Shown: positions 5,703 to 6,170 of the stretch, in pieces
Layout: each line of letters starts with the position of its first letter
How positions within the stretch are numbered: the first letter of the stretch is position 1
Assembly (NCBI GenBank): GCA_019308525.1
Contig: JAFDIC010000247.1
Span: 1-6,170 of the forward strand
Length of the DNA: 6,170 bases
Source: Deltaproteobacteria bacterium
GTDB taxonomy: Bacteria; Desulfobacterota; DSM-4660; Desulfatiglandales; HGW-15
Direction of reading: 5' to 3'
Notes under the pieces: model-generated
Told to the model about the DNA's origin: nothing
Database searches by the model: none
What the model saw: the letters and a program-made list of their open reading frames with translations, nothing else
Position numbers and translations under genes: made by a program

Positions 5703-6170
5703 ATGGCGATTTTCTCCAATAGCCTCGGGAAAAGGATCAGGACCCTACGCAAGGAAAGGGGGCTGACCCTTGTCCAGCTTGCGAGGGTCTGCAACTGTTC
5801 ACCCAGTCTTATTAGCCAGATTGAAACTGGCACCGTGAATCCATCTCTGAACATCATTCATACTATTGCAGACGCGTTTCACGTTCCCCTTGTGGAAATC
5901 GTGACAGAGATCGACAGTCCAGACCCTCCTCGGGCAGAGAATGCCTTCTGGACATTGTCAGAACCTGATAAGCGGAAAGCCATGACCCTTCAAAATGGTG
6001 GCGTTCATTTCGAACTTCTTTCCAAGGGACTTAGGATGCCTTTTGAGTTTGTCCTTTGTGTGTATCCTCCCGGTGCCTCTTCGGGAGATGATCTGCAATC
6101 ACATGAAGGAGAGGAATGCGGTTATTTGCTTGAAGGAGAGCTTGACGTTCAAATCAATGACCATCTGTTC
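5703..6170 (+). CDS. XRE-family regulator with C-terminal cupin domain, 3' end cut by window
   Basis: From the ATG at 5703 the frame is open to the last base, giving 156 residues; the gene runs off the right edge. Residues 8-66 are an XRE/HTH_3 domain: LGKRIRTLRKERGLTLVQLA, then SPSLISQIETGTVNPSLN with the recognition helix, then IADAFHVPLVEI. A short linker leads to a cupin barrel starting near residue 100, with SHEGEECGYLLEGEL (133-147), the first cupin motif, including H134, E138 and G145. This HTH-cupin layout is that of regulators such as PuuR-type proteins, where the cupin senses a small metabolite. The ligand is not deducible here. The ribosome site GGAG is only two bases from the ATG, which is unusually close, but no better start is seen. 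It is divergent from the CheR-like gene and preceded by a palindrome. Confidence 0.9.
   Translation, partial: MAIFSNSLGKRIRTLRKERGLTLVQLARVCNCSPSLISQIETGTVNPSLNIIHTIADAFHVPLVEIVTEIDSPDPPRAENAFWTLSEPDKRKAMTLQNGGVHFELLSKGLRMPFEFVLCVYPPGASSGDDLQSHEGEECGYLLEGELDVQINDHLF

Overview
The window looks like chromosomal DNA from an anaerobic bacterium, most likely a sulfate-reducing or related member of the Desulfobacterota. This is an inference from gene content: a tungsten-type aldehyde:ferredoxin oxidoreductase (AOR), a radical SAM protein with an extra cysteine cluster, and a divergent CheR-like methyltransferase. No rRNA, tRNA, CRISPR array, transposase or integrase was seen.

Left edge (1-491, +): the 3' part of a TetR-family regulator, whose helix-turn-helix is cut by the window start. 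Facing it tail to tail is a minus-strand run of three genes, read right to left: AOR (about 3958-2072), a long-form DUF72 (YecE-like) protein (about 2016-958), and a radical SAM protein (901-488). The two gaps in the run are each about 55 bases, so it is probably one operon. The radical SAM gene breaks off just after its GGD motif. Its stop and the TetR stop share one CTAG, which suggests a deletion or rearrangement junction, or an assembly join.

Middle (3965-5026): about 260 bases of non-coding DNA precede the AOR gene. They hold a perfect inverted repeat with a C(TTCG)G loop and a terminator-like hairpin that faces the plus strand. Upstream of this is a minus-strand CheR-like methyltransferase with unusual cysteines in its SAM-binding motif and no chemotaxis neighbours.

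Right part (5027-6170): about 675 bases without a convincing gene separate the CheR-like gene (minus) from an XRE-cupin regulator (plus, cut by the window end). The stretch carries a plausible sigma-70 promoter and a 55-base nested stem-loop in the CheR-like leader, two more perfect inverted repeats, and an ACTGAA-N3-TTCAGT palindrome just ahead of the XRE gene.

The most coherent functional reading is an AOR operon with two accessory proteins of unknown role, flanked by transcription factors (TetR and XRE-cupin) that may sense acids, aldehydes or CoA-type ligands. That functional link is inference.
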